A stretch of DNA of 64,000 nt from Sepiola atlantica (Eukaryota; Mollusca; Cephalopoda; Sepiida; Sepiolidae): positions 31,157,408 through 31,221,407 of the forward strand of contig OY744519.1 in NCBI GenBank assembly GCA_963556195.1. The letters are read 5' to 3'. Both the position numbers and the translations under genes were made by a program. Of this stretch, positions 1 to 10,859 are shown one piece after another; position 1 is the stretch's first letter; each line of letters opens with the position of its first letter. Below the pieces are notes generated by a model, which did no database searches, was not told where the DNA came from, and worked only from the letters and a program-made list of their open reading frames with translations.

Positions 1-170
1 TTAAAATATTTTTAAATATTAAAAGAAAAAAAATAATTTGGTAAAAAAACAAAAATAAACAAACAGCATAATGAAAAAAACAAAACGAAAATGAAAGTAA
101 AAAGACGCCCGGGCAACGCCAAGTAAGTACAACTAGTAAGCTTTATAAAGTTGAGCAAAGAAAGACTGAC

Positions 171-239
171 CTTTGGCCCTAAGTCTTCATCCATGTCCAT
201 CACCCATGACCGGGCGTTATAAATGGCTTTTGATGGTGA
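171..239 (-). CDS. WAPL: WAPL internal exon (23 codons)
   Basis: This short exon encodes 23 residues, beginning SPSKAIYNARSW. It matches the segment of animal WAPL written SPTKAVYNARHW in the human protein, just after the disordered N-terminal region and before the folded HEAT-like WAPL domain. On the minus strand a pyrimidine-rich tract ending in TTTCAG abuts position 239, and a GTCAGT donor follows position 171. The exon is exactly 69 bp and phase 0 at both ends. It joins in frame to the large exon ending at 55087, whose last residues are SPKK, as the human protein has PKR before this motif. WAPL works in the nucleus, where it opens cohesin rings together with PDS5. Identification rests on the motif, both splice sites and the phase match. 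The frame reading on through the donor is not coding. Confidence 0.9.
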
Positions 240-424
240 CTGAAAGAGAACAGAAATTGCTTCCATTAGTCGATGTTCATAAATCATGAGATACTTATAA
301 AGAGGAAGTTTAACATTTAATAAAAAAAAAGGCTAATAATTATAGAAAAAAAAGATTTAAATCTGATTTTCTATAAGTAAATAACAACTGAAAACAAAAA
401 GAAAAAATGCATTTTCAAAGAAAA

Positions 425-525
425 TGAACCTTGAATTGGGGATGTGGGTAGCTAATGGGGAAAAAAATAGCTGAAATCGAGATGAATTTCAAAATCAGTT
501 TTAACTAAAGTCAAAATCAGGAGAA
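425..525 (+). repeat. TIR-K family, left-end fragment
   Basis: The stretch reads GGGGATGTGGGTAGCTAATGG and then AGCTGAAATCGAGATGAATT. This matches the left part of the element at 24431-25000, with its GAAATCGAGATGAATTTC block. Only the left part is present. Confidence 0.55.
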
Positions 526-739
526 AATTTTAAAAAATCTATGTAATTTTTGTTTGTTTTTCAATCTACATTTTTTTCAAATTACATAAATTCTGTATAT
601 TTGAAAATAAATTATGTAGACTTGAAATGAAAATTATTTAAAAAAATTACTTAGATTTTAAAATAAATTATTTTACATAATTTATTTTTAAATCTACATA
701 AGTTTTTCTCAAGTCTACATAGTAATAAAATAAAGTTAT
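526..739. other. AT-rich spacer
   Basis: Very AT-rich DNA with several imperfect copies of an 'aaatctacataa' motif on both strands (about 555-725). No gene is seen. Confidence 0.4.
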
Positions 740-773
740 ATGATGACGTGTGTACATCATCCACTCACAAGTT

Positions 774-1010
774 CCACAAACAATCAAGATCTACAAACAA
801 TCAATCAACAAGCAATCAAGATCCACAAACAATCAATCAACAAGCAATCAAGATCCACAAACAATCAGTCAACAAGCAATCAAGATCCACAAACAATCAA
901 GATCCACAAACAATCAAGATCTACAAACAATCAATCAACAAGCAATCAAGATCTACAAACAATCAATCAACAAGCAATCAAGATCCACAAACAATCAAGA
1001 TCCAAAGTTT
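774..1010. repeat. Minisatellite, 17/15-bp CAATCAA-type units
   Basis: Tandem units built from CAATCAAGATCCACAAA (17 bp) alternate with CAATCAATCAACAAG (15 bp), giving a compound period of about 32 bp. All three forward frames stay open because the unit has no stop codons; this is not evidence of coding. Confidence 0.85.
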
Positions 1011-1029
1011 TAGTAGTATAATAGATACT

Positions 1030-1437
1030 AGTGATTTTTGTGAATTTTTAACAATAGGTATTAGACATATATTAATAAATATTTCCAAAATTTCAGTTTC
1101 CTTGGAGTATTTTAAAGGGTTTTAGGGGGCATAATATAGGCACAAGCTCCCATTTGAAATTCAAATATTTCAGATTTGCATTAAATTTGATCCATAATCA
1201 TTAAGAAAAATTTCTTCTTAAGAGCCCTTAAATTTATACCTTAAATTTAAGACATTTTCTAGAATCAAAATCATGTAATGGATTTTGATCAAAATTGGAA
1301 TAAGGATTCTAGACATAAGGTTTAGTATCATTATATCCTGATTTCAATCTTTGTAAGGGGACATGAAAGTGGTGCAAAACTGTTCTGTTCGGGGGAATTA
1401 ATTTTACCCGTTCCAGGACGCGGACATTTCTAATATA
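1030..1437 (-). mobile_element. HelF: Helitron-like non-autonomous element, copy 1
   Basis: Homologous to 17560-17951 and 32732-33156 over the blocks 'tggattttgatcaaaa', 'ttagtatcattatat' and 'aaactgttctgtt'. The Helitron-type ends are best seen in the 32732-33156 copy. This copy is diverged at its right end, where the usual (AT)n flank is missing. Confidence 0.5.
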
Positions 1438-1756
1438 GTGCATCAGGATATGTTGAAAAGAAATCAATAAAATGCTCGATCGTAAGAATATGAGAGCTAA
1501 AATACAAATTATTATGTACAGCCGTACAGACCACACCTATTAATTCGATACTTTCTCCCAAAAAAAGACACTTGAGTGAATTCACTGGACAATGAAACCA
1601 GTGATTGTTGAATTCCATTTTTCAAACTGTCTTCATTTTGTGCGTCGCAGAGGATTTAAGATGGGTTGTATGGCCTTTTCTAAACAGCAAAGGTCTATCG
1701 ATGTCAATGAAACCATCGTACATCTCTGGAATATCTAACATAATTTTTAAATAAAT

Positions 1757-1757
1757 A

Positions 1758-1792
<35 letters not shown>

Positions 1793-1800
1793 TGTATGTA
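1757..1800. repeat. (AT)n microsatellite
   Basis: An alternating TA run with a short TG/CA-rich tail. Confidence 0.9.
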
Positions 1801-2320
1801 TATGTGTGCATGCATACACACACTTTTTAAACATTGTCTTTATTTAGTTTTAATGTTTGGCTTGTGCCAACATTTATTATGAGAAAACCAAGGTCATTTC
1901 TAGTCTCATCTGTCACCCGATTTTTAGGATCATTTCAGATTTTCATTGGAGATCCACTTCCATTAGAAATGGCTCCTTTGACCTTCTTTTTGACCTTTCA
2001 TATAAATAAATTAAATCTTCACCTGGACAGTGAAACAGGACTCTTGTTATAATCCTGGAGCCCACCTGATGTCAATCATAATAGCAACAGCGTCAAGCGG
2101 ATTTAACTTATGGAATGTCAGGCTTAACAAAAATTTATACATGTACAATTTAGGGTGACGACATAAGATGTTTGTTACATCTAGGGCTGAAGTGTCAGAG
2201 TCGGAGTTTGGGAGTCAGAGAAAATAATCAAACTCCAGCTAAAAAAATAATAAATGAAGAAAAATACCCCCCTAACCCCCCAAAAAATATCAAAATATTG
2301 GCATCATTTTTTCCTTCTTT
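1801..2320. other. Unassigned spacer
   Basis: No gene seen. A stretch near 2195-2230 has the 'gtcagagtcggagtttggga' pattern that recurs at 5290-5340, 8500-8700 and 45245-45500. Confidence 0.35.
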
Positions 2321-2394
2321 AAGACGACGACGACGACGACGAAAACCTGACCAGTGAGATTTGAGGATGTGTTGCATGGATAGAATTGATATGA

Positions 2395-2763
2395 GAATGA
2401 TAGGATGGATGTGTAATGGGATGGAGTCTTAAAGACAGGCTTAAATCTGATGATCTTAGATGAAGATTAAATCTGGACAGTATAGTAAGATGTGTGCAGA
2501 AGACGAGTCTTCGTTGGTTTGGTCACATTGAAAGGATGGATGAGAGTGTTTGAGTTAGTAGATGTAGAACAGTTGAGGCAGCAGGGTCAGAAAACTAAGG
2601 AAACCATGGGAGGAAGTGATAAGGATAGACTTAAGAGAAAGAGGGATAAAGATCTGGCCAGAAATAGATTAGTTTGGAAGTTAAATTTTAAAAGTTGTCC
2701 AACAAATGCAGCATGTAAAATAGATGTTACACCAAATGTGATGATGATGATGATGATGATTTG
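2395..2763 (+). pseudogene. LINE family 1, 3' end (reverse transcriptase C-terminus)
   Basis: Translating across frames gives the C-terminal signature of a non-LTR reverse transcriptase: LNLDSIVRCVQ, then LRWFGHIERMDESV, then VSRCRTVEAAGS. It ends in a (GAT)n run at 2739-2763. The same 3' segment recurs at 13668-13800, 20260-20460 and 62770-63420, and the (GAT)-type tail fits a LINE 3' terminus. It is 5'-truncated and frameshifted, so it is a dead copy. Confidence 0.75.
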
Positions 2764-3189
2764 GGGCATTTTTCATCACGTATCACTTTCTTTTGTAATT
2801 GAATTTTTTTGCTTTGATTTATCAAAAATAATATTGAATTCACAGAACCTTGAAAAACACTTTGTAGCAGTTGCTTGAACGAACTATTTCATATCGGTCT
2901 ACGTGACCGGCAGTGAGATTGTAATTCGGCGTGGCGATTATTACATAATCGCCTCTTCACTGCGTGTATGAACAACATTCCTATATGTAACGAGATTCAT
3001 ATGCGATGAATCGTTCTGGCGCAAACATGAACCACGAGGTGAATCTTTAGTTTGCCAGTTTTCCTCTAATCAACAGAACGCGCCTTTTCCCATTCTCAAC
3101 CTGATTCGCTCAACCCCGAGCGGGTGAAATATCGAACTCCAGGATAATATTATTTCGTCCAACCGACATGAATCAGCCCATTGTAGCAT

Positions 3190-3871
3190 CTTCATTTTGT
3201 TTCTGTGTTTCCATGAAATAAAACTTTTCCATAAAACTGTCCATTGCATCTGTAGCATACGATTCCACCACGTGGACCGGGTCCTTGATACGGTTTCTTA
3301 TCATTCGGTGTGGACTGAGCAGCAGCACTTACTGGTTCCCTCATTTCGGAGTAATTCTTCATTACAGTCCTGGCCGATCTACTAGGTCATTAAGGGGCAG
3401 CGAATCTGCACTTGAGCTAGCTCGTAGTAGTTGCTTCGCTCCTGTCGGGAGTCCCGCTAGGAATTTGCATGCTAAGGCCCGCCCACGCAGTCCACCAAAC
3501 AACACTGTCAACTTCGTCAGCTCTGCCAAGTACACGTCGACCGTTTCGCCCGGACGTAAGGTCCTTGCCTCAAGTTGCTCCCAAACAGTGGTGGGGTCAA
3601 TCGCAAACGCCTTGAACAGTGCCACCTTGATTTTCTCGTAGTCTTGTTTGCCCTCATGGCTGAGCTGTTGATACACCGCAAAGGCGCCGCCGGACAAGCG
3701 CAGAGGAACAACATGTTCGAGGTTTTTTACGCCAGACAAAAGGCAATGTAATTCCACCTTTTCCACCCAGTCAATTACCGGGTTCGATCCATCAAACTCT
3801 GGTATTAATTTGAGGTCAATTTTTTCCCCCATTTCGCCGAAATAGCTTGTATTCGTTTCGCAACTACGCAA
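3190..3871 (-). pseudogene. Ty3/Gypsy-like retrotransposon gag fragment
   Basis: An open frame of 169 codons (3362-3871) contains typical LTR-retrotransposon gag features: a PEFDGSNPVIDWVEKVE segment, a Y-x-x-L-S-x-E-G-K-x-D-Y block, and R-P-G-E-T-V-D-V-Y-L-A-E-L. Gag capsid proteins of Ty3/Gypsy elements share this layout. Downstream, in a different frame, a Cys-x2-Cys start of a zinc knuckle is visible near 3250; the frame is broken around 3362 and homology stops near 3190. No pol is found. GC content is higher than the surroundings from about 2880 to 4130, so flanking bases may be non-coding parts of the same element, but no pair of LTRs was found. Confidence 0.75.
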
Positions 3872-4160
3872 CTACGGCAGTTGATTAACACACGCACGTC
3901 GGACGTCTAATCACACTGATGCAGTTGATAGACACTCCATTGATCTTCTGAACATACTCCTTTTATTGTCCAAGTGTTCATCATCAGCCAATCGGTGGTC
4001 AGAAAAACAGTCACGTGAGGCCTGACGTCATCGCTCAATAATCGTACAAAAAACCACAGCCGCCATTAATTTAATTTCCGCCCTCCCCGCGATCATCCCA
4101 GCAGGTAAGACAACACGCGCAAACACGTGGTCGCTTTCTTCCTTCATTCTGTTGGACTTT
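3872..4160. other. GC-richer flank of the gag fragment
   Basis: Lies upstream of gag on its own strand and may be the 5' leader or LTR of that element. No second LTR copy is seen in the window. Confidence 0.3.
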
Positions 4161-4387
4161 ACACTTCTTTAAAATCAAAATGCTATAAATAATAAAAGCA
4201 TACAGGCTGCGGACGATATTTGTTTGCAATTTTCAACTGCTAAATTTATGCATATATATATATATTTTTTATTACTTTCGTTGTCAGTCTTGTCTTCATG
4301 AAAACAGTGCCTATATTTTCATTCTTTTTTTTTTTTCAGAATAATTGATTATGGTTAATTTTAAACCTCCACATTTGTGAAAGAGAC

Positions 4388-4552
4388 AGACTTAATCTTT
4401 TCTGTCCTCGATCATTGAAGAAGAGGTCCTTATAGATTTAGGCAATTTTTATTTCTGTCCCAATTGGGAGAGTTGGATTTTCTCCACATTTAAAACCGAC
4501 CTTGTATTTAACTTTGCCCTGGTGGGGAGGCAAGTAAAGAGGGACACAAACT
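4388..4552 (+). mobile_element. SINE-B fragment (tail part)
   Basis: Shares the body and tail of the element at 13826-14030: 'gaccttgta', then 'aactttgccctggtgggg' and 'aggcaagtaaa'. The U2-like head seen in the 13.8-kb copy is not recognisable here. Confidence 0.55.
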
Positions 4553-4554
4553 TA

Positions 4555-5175
4555 TGGGAAAGAAAAATAAGGAGATTTCAGACCTCCTCAAGGTCAGTAG
4601 GAGGACGGTAGAAAAGATCAGAAAGGAATCAAAAGGTTTATAATTCGACTACGGGGTGACACCAGAGAGAAAAGCGCATGATCGACGATCTGACACTGCC
4701 AGAGTTTGTCGCTGAAGTTCAGTGAAGGTGATGTCATGCCACCTCACTTCTTCCCTGGAGGCCTCAGACTGAACACTGATGGTTACATCTATGTTATCAG
4801 CGAGGTAGTGAAACCTTGGACCGAACAGGTAGACGAACGTAGGCCGTACGTGTGGCTGCAGGACTCAGTGTCATGCCATATCAGCTGGAAGACCCAAGCC
4901 CGGCTGTTGGAAAACTTTGTTGACCACACTTCACCTGACATCTGACCTCCCAGCCCATCTTTTGCATGAGGTATGGTGGAACTAGACACCAACATATTCA
5001 GCTACACACAAAGGATGAGCTAAAAGCCAAGATAACCAGAGCCTTTTGGGGCCTAACTCGGGGGGGGGGGGGGGTACGTCAGTTATAAATGCCCGTGACC
5101 GGTTCCCAGGCTACCTCGAGGTTGTCATCAAAGCCAAAGACTGGGTTCATCGAGTAACATTAACAGAACAATTTT
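4555..5175 (+). pseudogene. Mariner/Tc1-type transposase fossil
   Basis: Fragments of a DDE transposase occur in order. Near 4570-4620 there is a helix-turn-helix-like KEISDLLKVSRRTVEKIRKE. The catalytic-core block at about 4733-4945 includes VMPPHFFPGGLRLNTDGYI, then VVKPWTEQV, then RPYVWLQDSVSCH; the D in QDS is a family catalytic Asp. A C-terminal piece near 5000-5160 includes KITRAFWGL and RFPGYLEVVIKAKD. This order and these motifs match the mariner/Tc1 transposases common in invertebrates. Stops, frameshifts and a missing segment make it inactive. A G run at about 5061-5073 interrupts the last part. Confidence 0.8.
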
Positions 5176-5179
5176 TATG

Positions 5180-5660
5180 AATAAATCTAAATGAAAAAAA
5201 CAAATGAAACTACTAGACAGTAAATCTTGCGAACAAATATCGTCCACACCCTGTATATAAATTATTAATAGGAAAAGAAGATTTCTTAGGCTGGAATTGG
5301 AGTTATACTGTTTAAAATTTCAGGAGTCGGAATAGAGTATTTGTACTAGAAACTCCAGTTATATCAGTGAAAACGTTTCCGACCCAATCTATATAGCAGC
5401 AGTGTAAATGTTTCTTCACAAGAATATTATGAACAGAGATTAAACATTTATTTGAGTCAACACTTTAAGTGACGTAGCTGAGATCAGAACATTTATATTT
5501 CATGAAGAATATAGAATTAAAACTATTCGGCATTATTTTATTCTTCATAGATCGGGTGGAAATGTGTCAGCCAGAATCGTACTTTCAAAAAAATCATTTG
5601 AACAGATATTTTGGTTAATCATCTGAAATATGTCTGATAGTCAGGTGAGTCTGGCTCAAC
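5180..5660. other. Unassigned spacer
   Basis: AT-rich, no gene seen. Part of 5285-5350 carries 'gaattggagt' and 'ggagtcggaatagag' patterns like those at 8500-8700. Confidence 0.35.
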
Positions 5661-5662
5661 TT

Positions 5663-6003
5663 GAGTATTGATTTACTCCTCTCCAGGAGTTAGGCACAAG
5701 GCCAGTTTTTATCTTACTCCCACAAGTAAGATGTGACCCAAGGTCGGGTCGGGAAAGTGGGGTTTAAAAATTGCCTGAGCAGCCCTGTCAGCATTCCCCG
5801 GTAGGGGCACCTCAGGCAGTAAGCAATAAACTTACTCCTCCCCAAAGAGGGGAGGCAAAGCCTGGGAAGGTGGACCTCCCAGAACTGCACAAGACAGACC
5901 CATTGACCGGCGTAAATCAAGCCCCGAAGGCCAAGACAATACCAGTATGGGGTGCAGTATCCATCAGAACAGATACTACACTTTGATCTTAGCCATAAGG
6001 CCA
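5663..6003 (-). mobile_element. SINE-A, U2 snRNA-headed SINE, copy 1
   Basis: On the minus strand the element begins with a head matching U2 snRNA: GGCCTTATGGCTAAGATC, then AAAGTGTAGTATCTGTTC. It ends at the left with a tail CCTTGTGCCTAACTCC and TGGAGAGGAGTAAAT. An internal block of about 35 bp present in the other copies is deleted near 5765. It is flanked by 'ctggctcaacttgag' on the left and 'ctggctcaacctgag' on the right, as expected for a target-site duplication. Copies at 6018, 12461, 16955 and 34407 have the same orientation. Confidence 0.85.
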
Positions 6004-6017
6004 AACTGGCTCAACCT

Positions 6018-6400
6018 GAGTATTATTTACTCCTCTCCAGGAGTTAGGCACAAAGCCAGTTTTATCCTACTCCCACAAGTAAGATGTTACCCAAGGTCGG
6101 GTCGGAAAGTGGGGGTTGAAAAACCAGCGCCTGAGAGGTGAGCACTCTGACCATCAAAAATTGCCTGGGCAGCCCCGTCGGCATTCCCTGGTAGGGGCGC
6201 CTCAGACAGTAAGCAATAAACTTACTCCTCCCCAAAGAGGGGAGGCGAAGCCTGGGAGGGTGGACCTCCTAGAACTGCACAGGACAGACCCATAGACCGG
6301 CGTAAATCAAGCCCCGAAGGCCAAGACAATACCAGTCTATGGGGTGTAGTATCCATCGGAACAGATACTACACTTTGATCTTAGCCAAAAGGCCAAGGCA
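6018..6400 (-). mobile_element. SINE-A, copy 2 (full length)
   Basis: A full-length copy of about 383 bp. The U2-like head at about 6356-6397 (minus strand) reads CCTTGGCCTTTTGGCTAAG, then ATCAAAGTGTAGTATCTGTT. The sequence 'aactggctcaacctgagta' lies on both sides and also separates it from copy 1. Confidence 0.87.
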
Positions 6401-6890
6401 AACTGGCTCAACCTGAGTAGCCCAACTGCTCGATTTGTCTTTGATATGTAAGCATACTAGTTGTACCTACCAGCATTGTCAGAGAAGTTTTTTGCTTTCA
6501 TTTTTGTTTCAATTTTTTTTTTTTTTTATACTATGCGTTTTTTTTGTTGCTTTTTTTCACAAAATTATTTTTATTTTTTAAAATAGAATTTTGAAAGTTA
6601 TTGTGGTTATTATGAATCGTTTGGTCATTAAATTATTAATGGAACCAAATTGTTATCAAACTATAACGAATGCATAGTTAAGATAATGTTGTTTTAGTCT
6701 CTAATTATAAAATTATTGGATGTAAAAAGTTTCCAGAACTTTCCATCTTTTAATGCATGACGATTTGCTAGGAATTTTAAAGCCAGTTTAAATAATTTTC
6801 TATTCAACAGTTTAAATGCTTCCAAATTTCGAAGGGTCAGAAAGTAATTCATTTTTTGTTTTTAATTATTGAAAAAAAAAAAAAAAAATG
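6401..6890. other. AT-rich spacer
   Basis: Poly-T runs and AT-rich DNA; no gene or clear repeat is seen. Confidence 0.4.
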
Positions 6891-6892
6891 GC

Positions 6893-7165
6893 CGACGAAT
6901 GTAAGAAACTTAAATTCATTGTGGTGGAATAGTGTCCACCAGCATATTTGAAGACCTGGGTGGTTATAATCAAAGACGACCTAGCAACACTATCAGATCT
7001 ATAAGTAAGTAGTGGGTCTTCGACTATGGAATCTGGATTGGGTAGCCATATCATGTGACCTAGCTCAGGATCGGCAAAAGTGGGCTGTGATTGCCAAAGA
7101 TGCTGTACTTGCTTGGGAGGAAGTGTGATCAACTCAACCAAAGTGAGGGGCCATTGCAAGAAAGT
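6893..7165. repeat. Rep-J interspersed repeat, copy 1
   Basis: Moderately GC-rich segment flanked by poly-A and poly-T runs. It shares an order of blocks with 59950-60170: 'tgacctagctcaggatcggc', 'gtgggctgtgattgcc', 'gggaggaagtg' and 'caaccaaagtgagg'. It could be an old SINE; no internal polymerase III boxes were recognised. Confidence 0.5.
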
Positions 7166-7690
7166 GGTGGAATTTCGTAATTTTTTTTTTTTTTAATAAG
7201 ATTTTTTTAATTTGTTTCATTTGATGCTATTGCATTATTTCAATAAATATTCAATGGATTATTATAATATTGGATGTTAATAAATACAAAAAAAAAAAAA
7301 AAAATCTGTAAAGTTTTTTAAATGAGTGGTTGACAAACGGCTTTAAAATATACATAGCATTCAATAGCTTTAAATTTATAATAGATTTCCTCAAAGCATA
7401 AAAAACCAAGTGGTTAGCAAAAAATTCTTGGGGGTGTTAAATTAATCTTTCAAACAGAAAAGATGTAAACTAGATAAAAACAAAAAATGCCACACGGTTT
7501 TATTAGAGGTTTTGTTGACGAGGATAATCCATTAAGATAAATGAAAGTTCTTTTCTCTGATGATAGACTAAGTTAATCTAGATAATCCAATAAAGGATTA
7601 ACCATTATCCGTCCTCTTAAATAGTAATTTAAGTGATAGAGTTTGTTTTCACTGATTTATCTACAATCACACTGCCATGAAAAAAGAAGC
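7166..7690. other. AT-rich spacer
   Basis: No gene seen. Poly-A near 7290-7305. Confidence 0.35.
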
Positions 7691-7703
7691 GCTTTATTAT
7701 TTA

Positions 7704-8520
7704 CTAGTAGGGCTACCCGGCATTGTCCGGAATCCTAATTTCCATAAATTATGTAGATTAGAGAACAAAAAAGCAAAACTAAACAAGCCGCGCGTGCGTG
7801 GTCCCCCTCTGTATGTGACGAGTGTAAAATACAATAAATTTGGACAATTTGGGGCATTTTTGACCCCCTGGGGGCGCGAACCAGAATTTTTCTGAGGTCA
7901 AAGATGCTCATTTTATATCCAGAACAATTGCCTCTACATTTTGGCCAAGTTTCAGAAAAATTGAATGTATGGATCAAACGTTATGGGAGAAAAGTGTCAT
8001 TTTTTGCCATTTTGAGGGCTTTTGACCCCCTGGGGGCGCGGACCAGATTTTTTCCAAGGTCAGCGATACTTATTTTCTATTAGGAACAATTGCCTCTACA
8101 TTTGGGCCAAGTCTCAGAGAAATTGAATGGATGGATGAAAAGTTATGGGGCAAAAAATGTCATTTTTGCCATTTCGGGGCCTTTTTGACCCCCTGGGGGG
8201 CTAACCAGATTTTTTTCAAAAATCGGAGAATGTCACTTTCTAACCTGACCAAAGTTACAACTTCATGCAAAATTTCAGAGAAATTCAATCGATGGTTGCG
8301 GAGAAAAATCCTACATTTTCTTGTTTTTGGAATAAGAAATCAACCACAAAATATTTCTAAAAGTGCGTTGTATGAATATTTGGAATTGGGAAGTGTTGTC
8401 TCTAAATTAGGTGAGGATTGTTCTTGTTACAGCAGGATTATAATCAGCAGAGGCAGAGAGTGGAAGTCAAAGTCAGATTTTTGTTTTGAAACGACCCTGA
8501 TTTTATAAAGCAAGCCAGGA
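7704..8520 (-). mobile_element. HelG: Helitron-like element with three internal tandem units
   Basis: On the minus strand the left edge reads as a Helitron-type 3' end: a short GC hairpin CCGGACAATGCCGG, then CTAG followed by T at 7703-7707. The interior has three imperfect units of about 165 bp, each with 'ttttgaccccctgggggcg' or close to it (about 7857, 8026 and 8193), followed by 'aacaattgcctctacattt' in the first two. The 'aggattataatcagcagagg' block near 8440 recurs in similar form near 19495. No transposase is present, and the far end is not defined. Confidence 0.5.
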
Positions 8521-8720
8521 GTCACATTTCTTTAAAAAACAGAGTCGAAAGTCACATTTTTTTTATACCGAGCGGGAAGTAAATGTTCTTTTTTTTTTTT
8601 AAACCACCAAGTCATAAGTCACATTCTTTTTAGCTGACACTCTCCTCCAGCTGAAGAGTCGGAAGTCTGCCATTTTTCAGGAGTAGGAAGTCGGAATCTG
8701 GTTTGTTAAAAAGGTCTTCA
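8521..8720. repeat. GAGTCGGAAGTCAC-type degenerate repeat
   Basis: Irregular units containing 'gtcgaaagtcacatt', 'aagtcacattctttt' and 'gagtcggaagtc' follow one another. Related motifs occur near 2195, 5290 and 45245. Units are too diverged to fix a period. Confidence 0.4.
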
Positions 8721-9535
8721 GAGTCAAAATCAGCAGATTCCCGACTTCTTATAAAAAAGCATAACCTCCAATTTGGATTAGAGTTTGACATTACCAGAAA
8801 ACTTTTTTTTAATTCCCAAGTTGAAGTCTTAATAAAACAAAATCAATTCTCTCAAAGTTTGATTTTGTTCGAAAGTCGGCAGCAGAAACCATTGATTCTA
8901 CAGATGCCTGAAAGCAATTGATTTACATGAAAAATAAAATCTAAGTGCAGCCCCCTCCTCGTTAGAGTTTATAACAAAGAATATCGTTGAACACACAATG
9001 ATAATCTCTATCAGCTGGTTTGCAGTTTTTTCTTTCTATCTTTGCACTTTCTGCCGCTGGCGTTAAAAACGATTGAAATGTCCTAAGTTGATTAACCATT
9101 TTATCCTTTCGCTGCTCTAAAGAAAGAAAAAAATCTTCAAATTGGCTAAGATCAACGATCAAAATGGCTGAATATGTGCTCATCACCAATTCATTCAGAT
9201 CAATTTCCATTTCTACCACTCAAACATTAGTTCTTGGACATCTTCCAAATGGCAGAAAAAAGAAAGAGAACCCTTTTTTTTTGTAAGTCATTATTTATTT
9301 TCAAGGTTCCTGGTTTCATTAAGAGCTTTTCATCCAACATTTTTGCGTAACTCACAAAAAACAAAAAATGATGAATAACCTAAAGATGCATCCTTTCAGT
9401 CAGCACGTTTAGCGACAAAAGTTTTCAAACTGTAGCATGACAGGCGGAAGAAAACGTTTAAGTTTGAAACTAAAGTATGACAGATCAACTAAAAATGATC
9501 CAATGAACAAATTATCTTATATAAATGCTTGACCG
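8721..9535. other. Unassigned spacer
   Basis: An 85-codon frame on the minus strand (8962-9219) matches nothing I recognise and lacks supporting splice context. No gene is called. Confidence 0.3.
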
Positions 9536-9573
9536 TGTATATATATATATATATATAATATATATATATATGG
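9536..9573. repeat. (AT)n microsatellite
   Basis: Alternating AT run immediately upstream of a LINE fragment. Confidence 0.9.
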
Positions 9574-10024
9574 CGTCACAAGCGTTTGGCCGTTTAAGAA
9601 ACGCAATATGGATCTCTAGAGACATGTCCAGAACCTTTAAAGTTAGATTATACAAGGAACTCATTCTGCCAATAGCCATATCCGGTTCAAGGACATGGAC
9701 TACTGGAGAACAAGAAGTCACAGCCCAAGGTTACTAGGAATGACAGGCTTAGTAAAGCTTGCATACGCAAAGCACTGAGCATGACAGAAACCATCGAAGA
9801 TGTGGTGGAGGCTAGGAGGCTTCGATGGTTTGGTCATGTTGTTAGGAGTAGTGGAATGATAAATGCCAGCTACAGAAAAGACTTCTCAAACACAAGACCA
9901 AGAGGACGCCCACCAAAACGATGGTTCGACAGCATTAGGGAACAGTGCGGCGTTCCTCTTCAAACAGCCGAGAAATATGCAATTCGGAGACAGAATTTTG
10001 TGTTTAATAAAGCGAAGGGGCGTT
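9574..10024 (+). pseudogene. LINE family 3, reverse transcriptase C-terminus
   Basis: Two open pieces separated by a frame break near 9735 give a recognisable non-LTR reverse transcriptase C-terminal region. They contain QAFGRLRNAIW, then LYKELILPIAISGSRTWT, then ARRLRWFGHVVR and RPRGRPPKRWFDSI. The W-F-G-H and G-R-P-P-K-R-W motifs are typical of invertebrate LINEs. The copy is 5'-truncated, bounded on the left by (AT)n and on the right by another (AT)n run at 10050-10066. Confidence 0.8.
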
Positions 10025-10066
10025 AAGTCCTGTGCGATTAAAGTAAAAGTATATATATATATATAT

Positions 10067-10165
10067 TAGTGATGGGACGATTCCAAACTGTTTCCCCTGA
10101 TTCCGATACAATTACCGATTCTGTTCTAAATTCTCGATTCCGATACAATTACCGATTCTTTTTAA
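10067..10165 (+). mobile_element. hAT-type terminal fragment related to 38584-39182
   Basis: Begins TAGTGATGGGACGATTCC, the same terminus as the 599-bp element at 38584, followed by repeated 'ccgattccgatacaatta'. The other end is not convincing; a weak candidate lies near 10690. Confidence 0.6.
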
Positions 10166-10814
10166 ATTTCTAAATATTTAATTAGAGATTTGTTGCTTTT
10201 TTATTTTCGAATTACTGTAAAAACTCTGTGTAATGTCAGACAATATATACCAACAATATTCAGCCGGCGTTACCCGTCGAGATATATTGCTGGTCGGAAG
10301 GTTTTTTTTTTTTTAGAAAATATCATTTCAAAGAGTCATCTTTACAATTTTAGCTTTGAAAAAAAAGTTTAAAATAGCATTTGTAATATGAGGTTAAGTA
10401 ATAAAAAAAACTGTTAGCAGGTTGTTGTTACTAAAAACTGTTTCCTACAGACAGATGTAAAACGGCGAATGGCTTTAACGAATCGAAATGAATTTGAATA
10501 TTTTTTTTAGAAAGTGAATTATTTTACATCTTAAAAATACCAATAAAATAATTATTTAAATGGTTAAACCTTTTTTAAAATACATTCTTCACGGTTTAAT
10601 TTTATTTTTTGTTTTATGAAATAAAGAAAATCTATTTTATAAAAATGAATTTTGTTTCTTTAGATTCTAATAACCTAAACGATAATTGCACCTAGTGACT
10701 CAAGATGGAATCGGTAAATTTCAATGGAGTCTTTAGATTCCTTGAAAAATTTAACCCTTATTTGAATTTTTCTACTGTTAACATATTGATTTTTATAACA
10801 CACAAACAAACGTT
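10166..10814. other. AT-rich spacer with one Helitron-like 3' motif
   Basis: Near 10260-10285 the text 'cagccggcgttacccgtcga' resembles the GC hairpin seen at Helitron-like 3' ends at 7720 and 31675. Nothing else is recognised. Confidence 0.3.

Positions 10815-10857
<43 letters not shown>
10815..10857. repeat. (AT)n microsatellite
   Basis: About 20 AT units. Confidence 0.9.

Positions 10858-10859
<2 letters not shown>

Noticed and set aside
8962..9219. 85-codon minus-strand frame
   Set aside because: No known match and no transcript signals; could be chance in AT-rich DNA.
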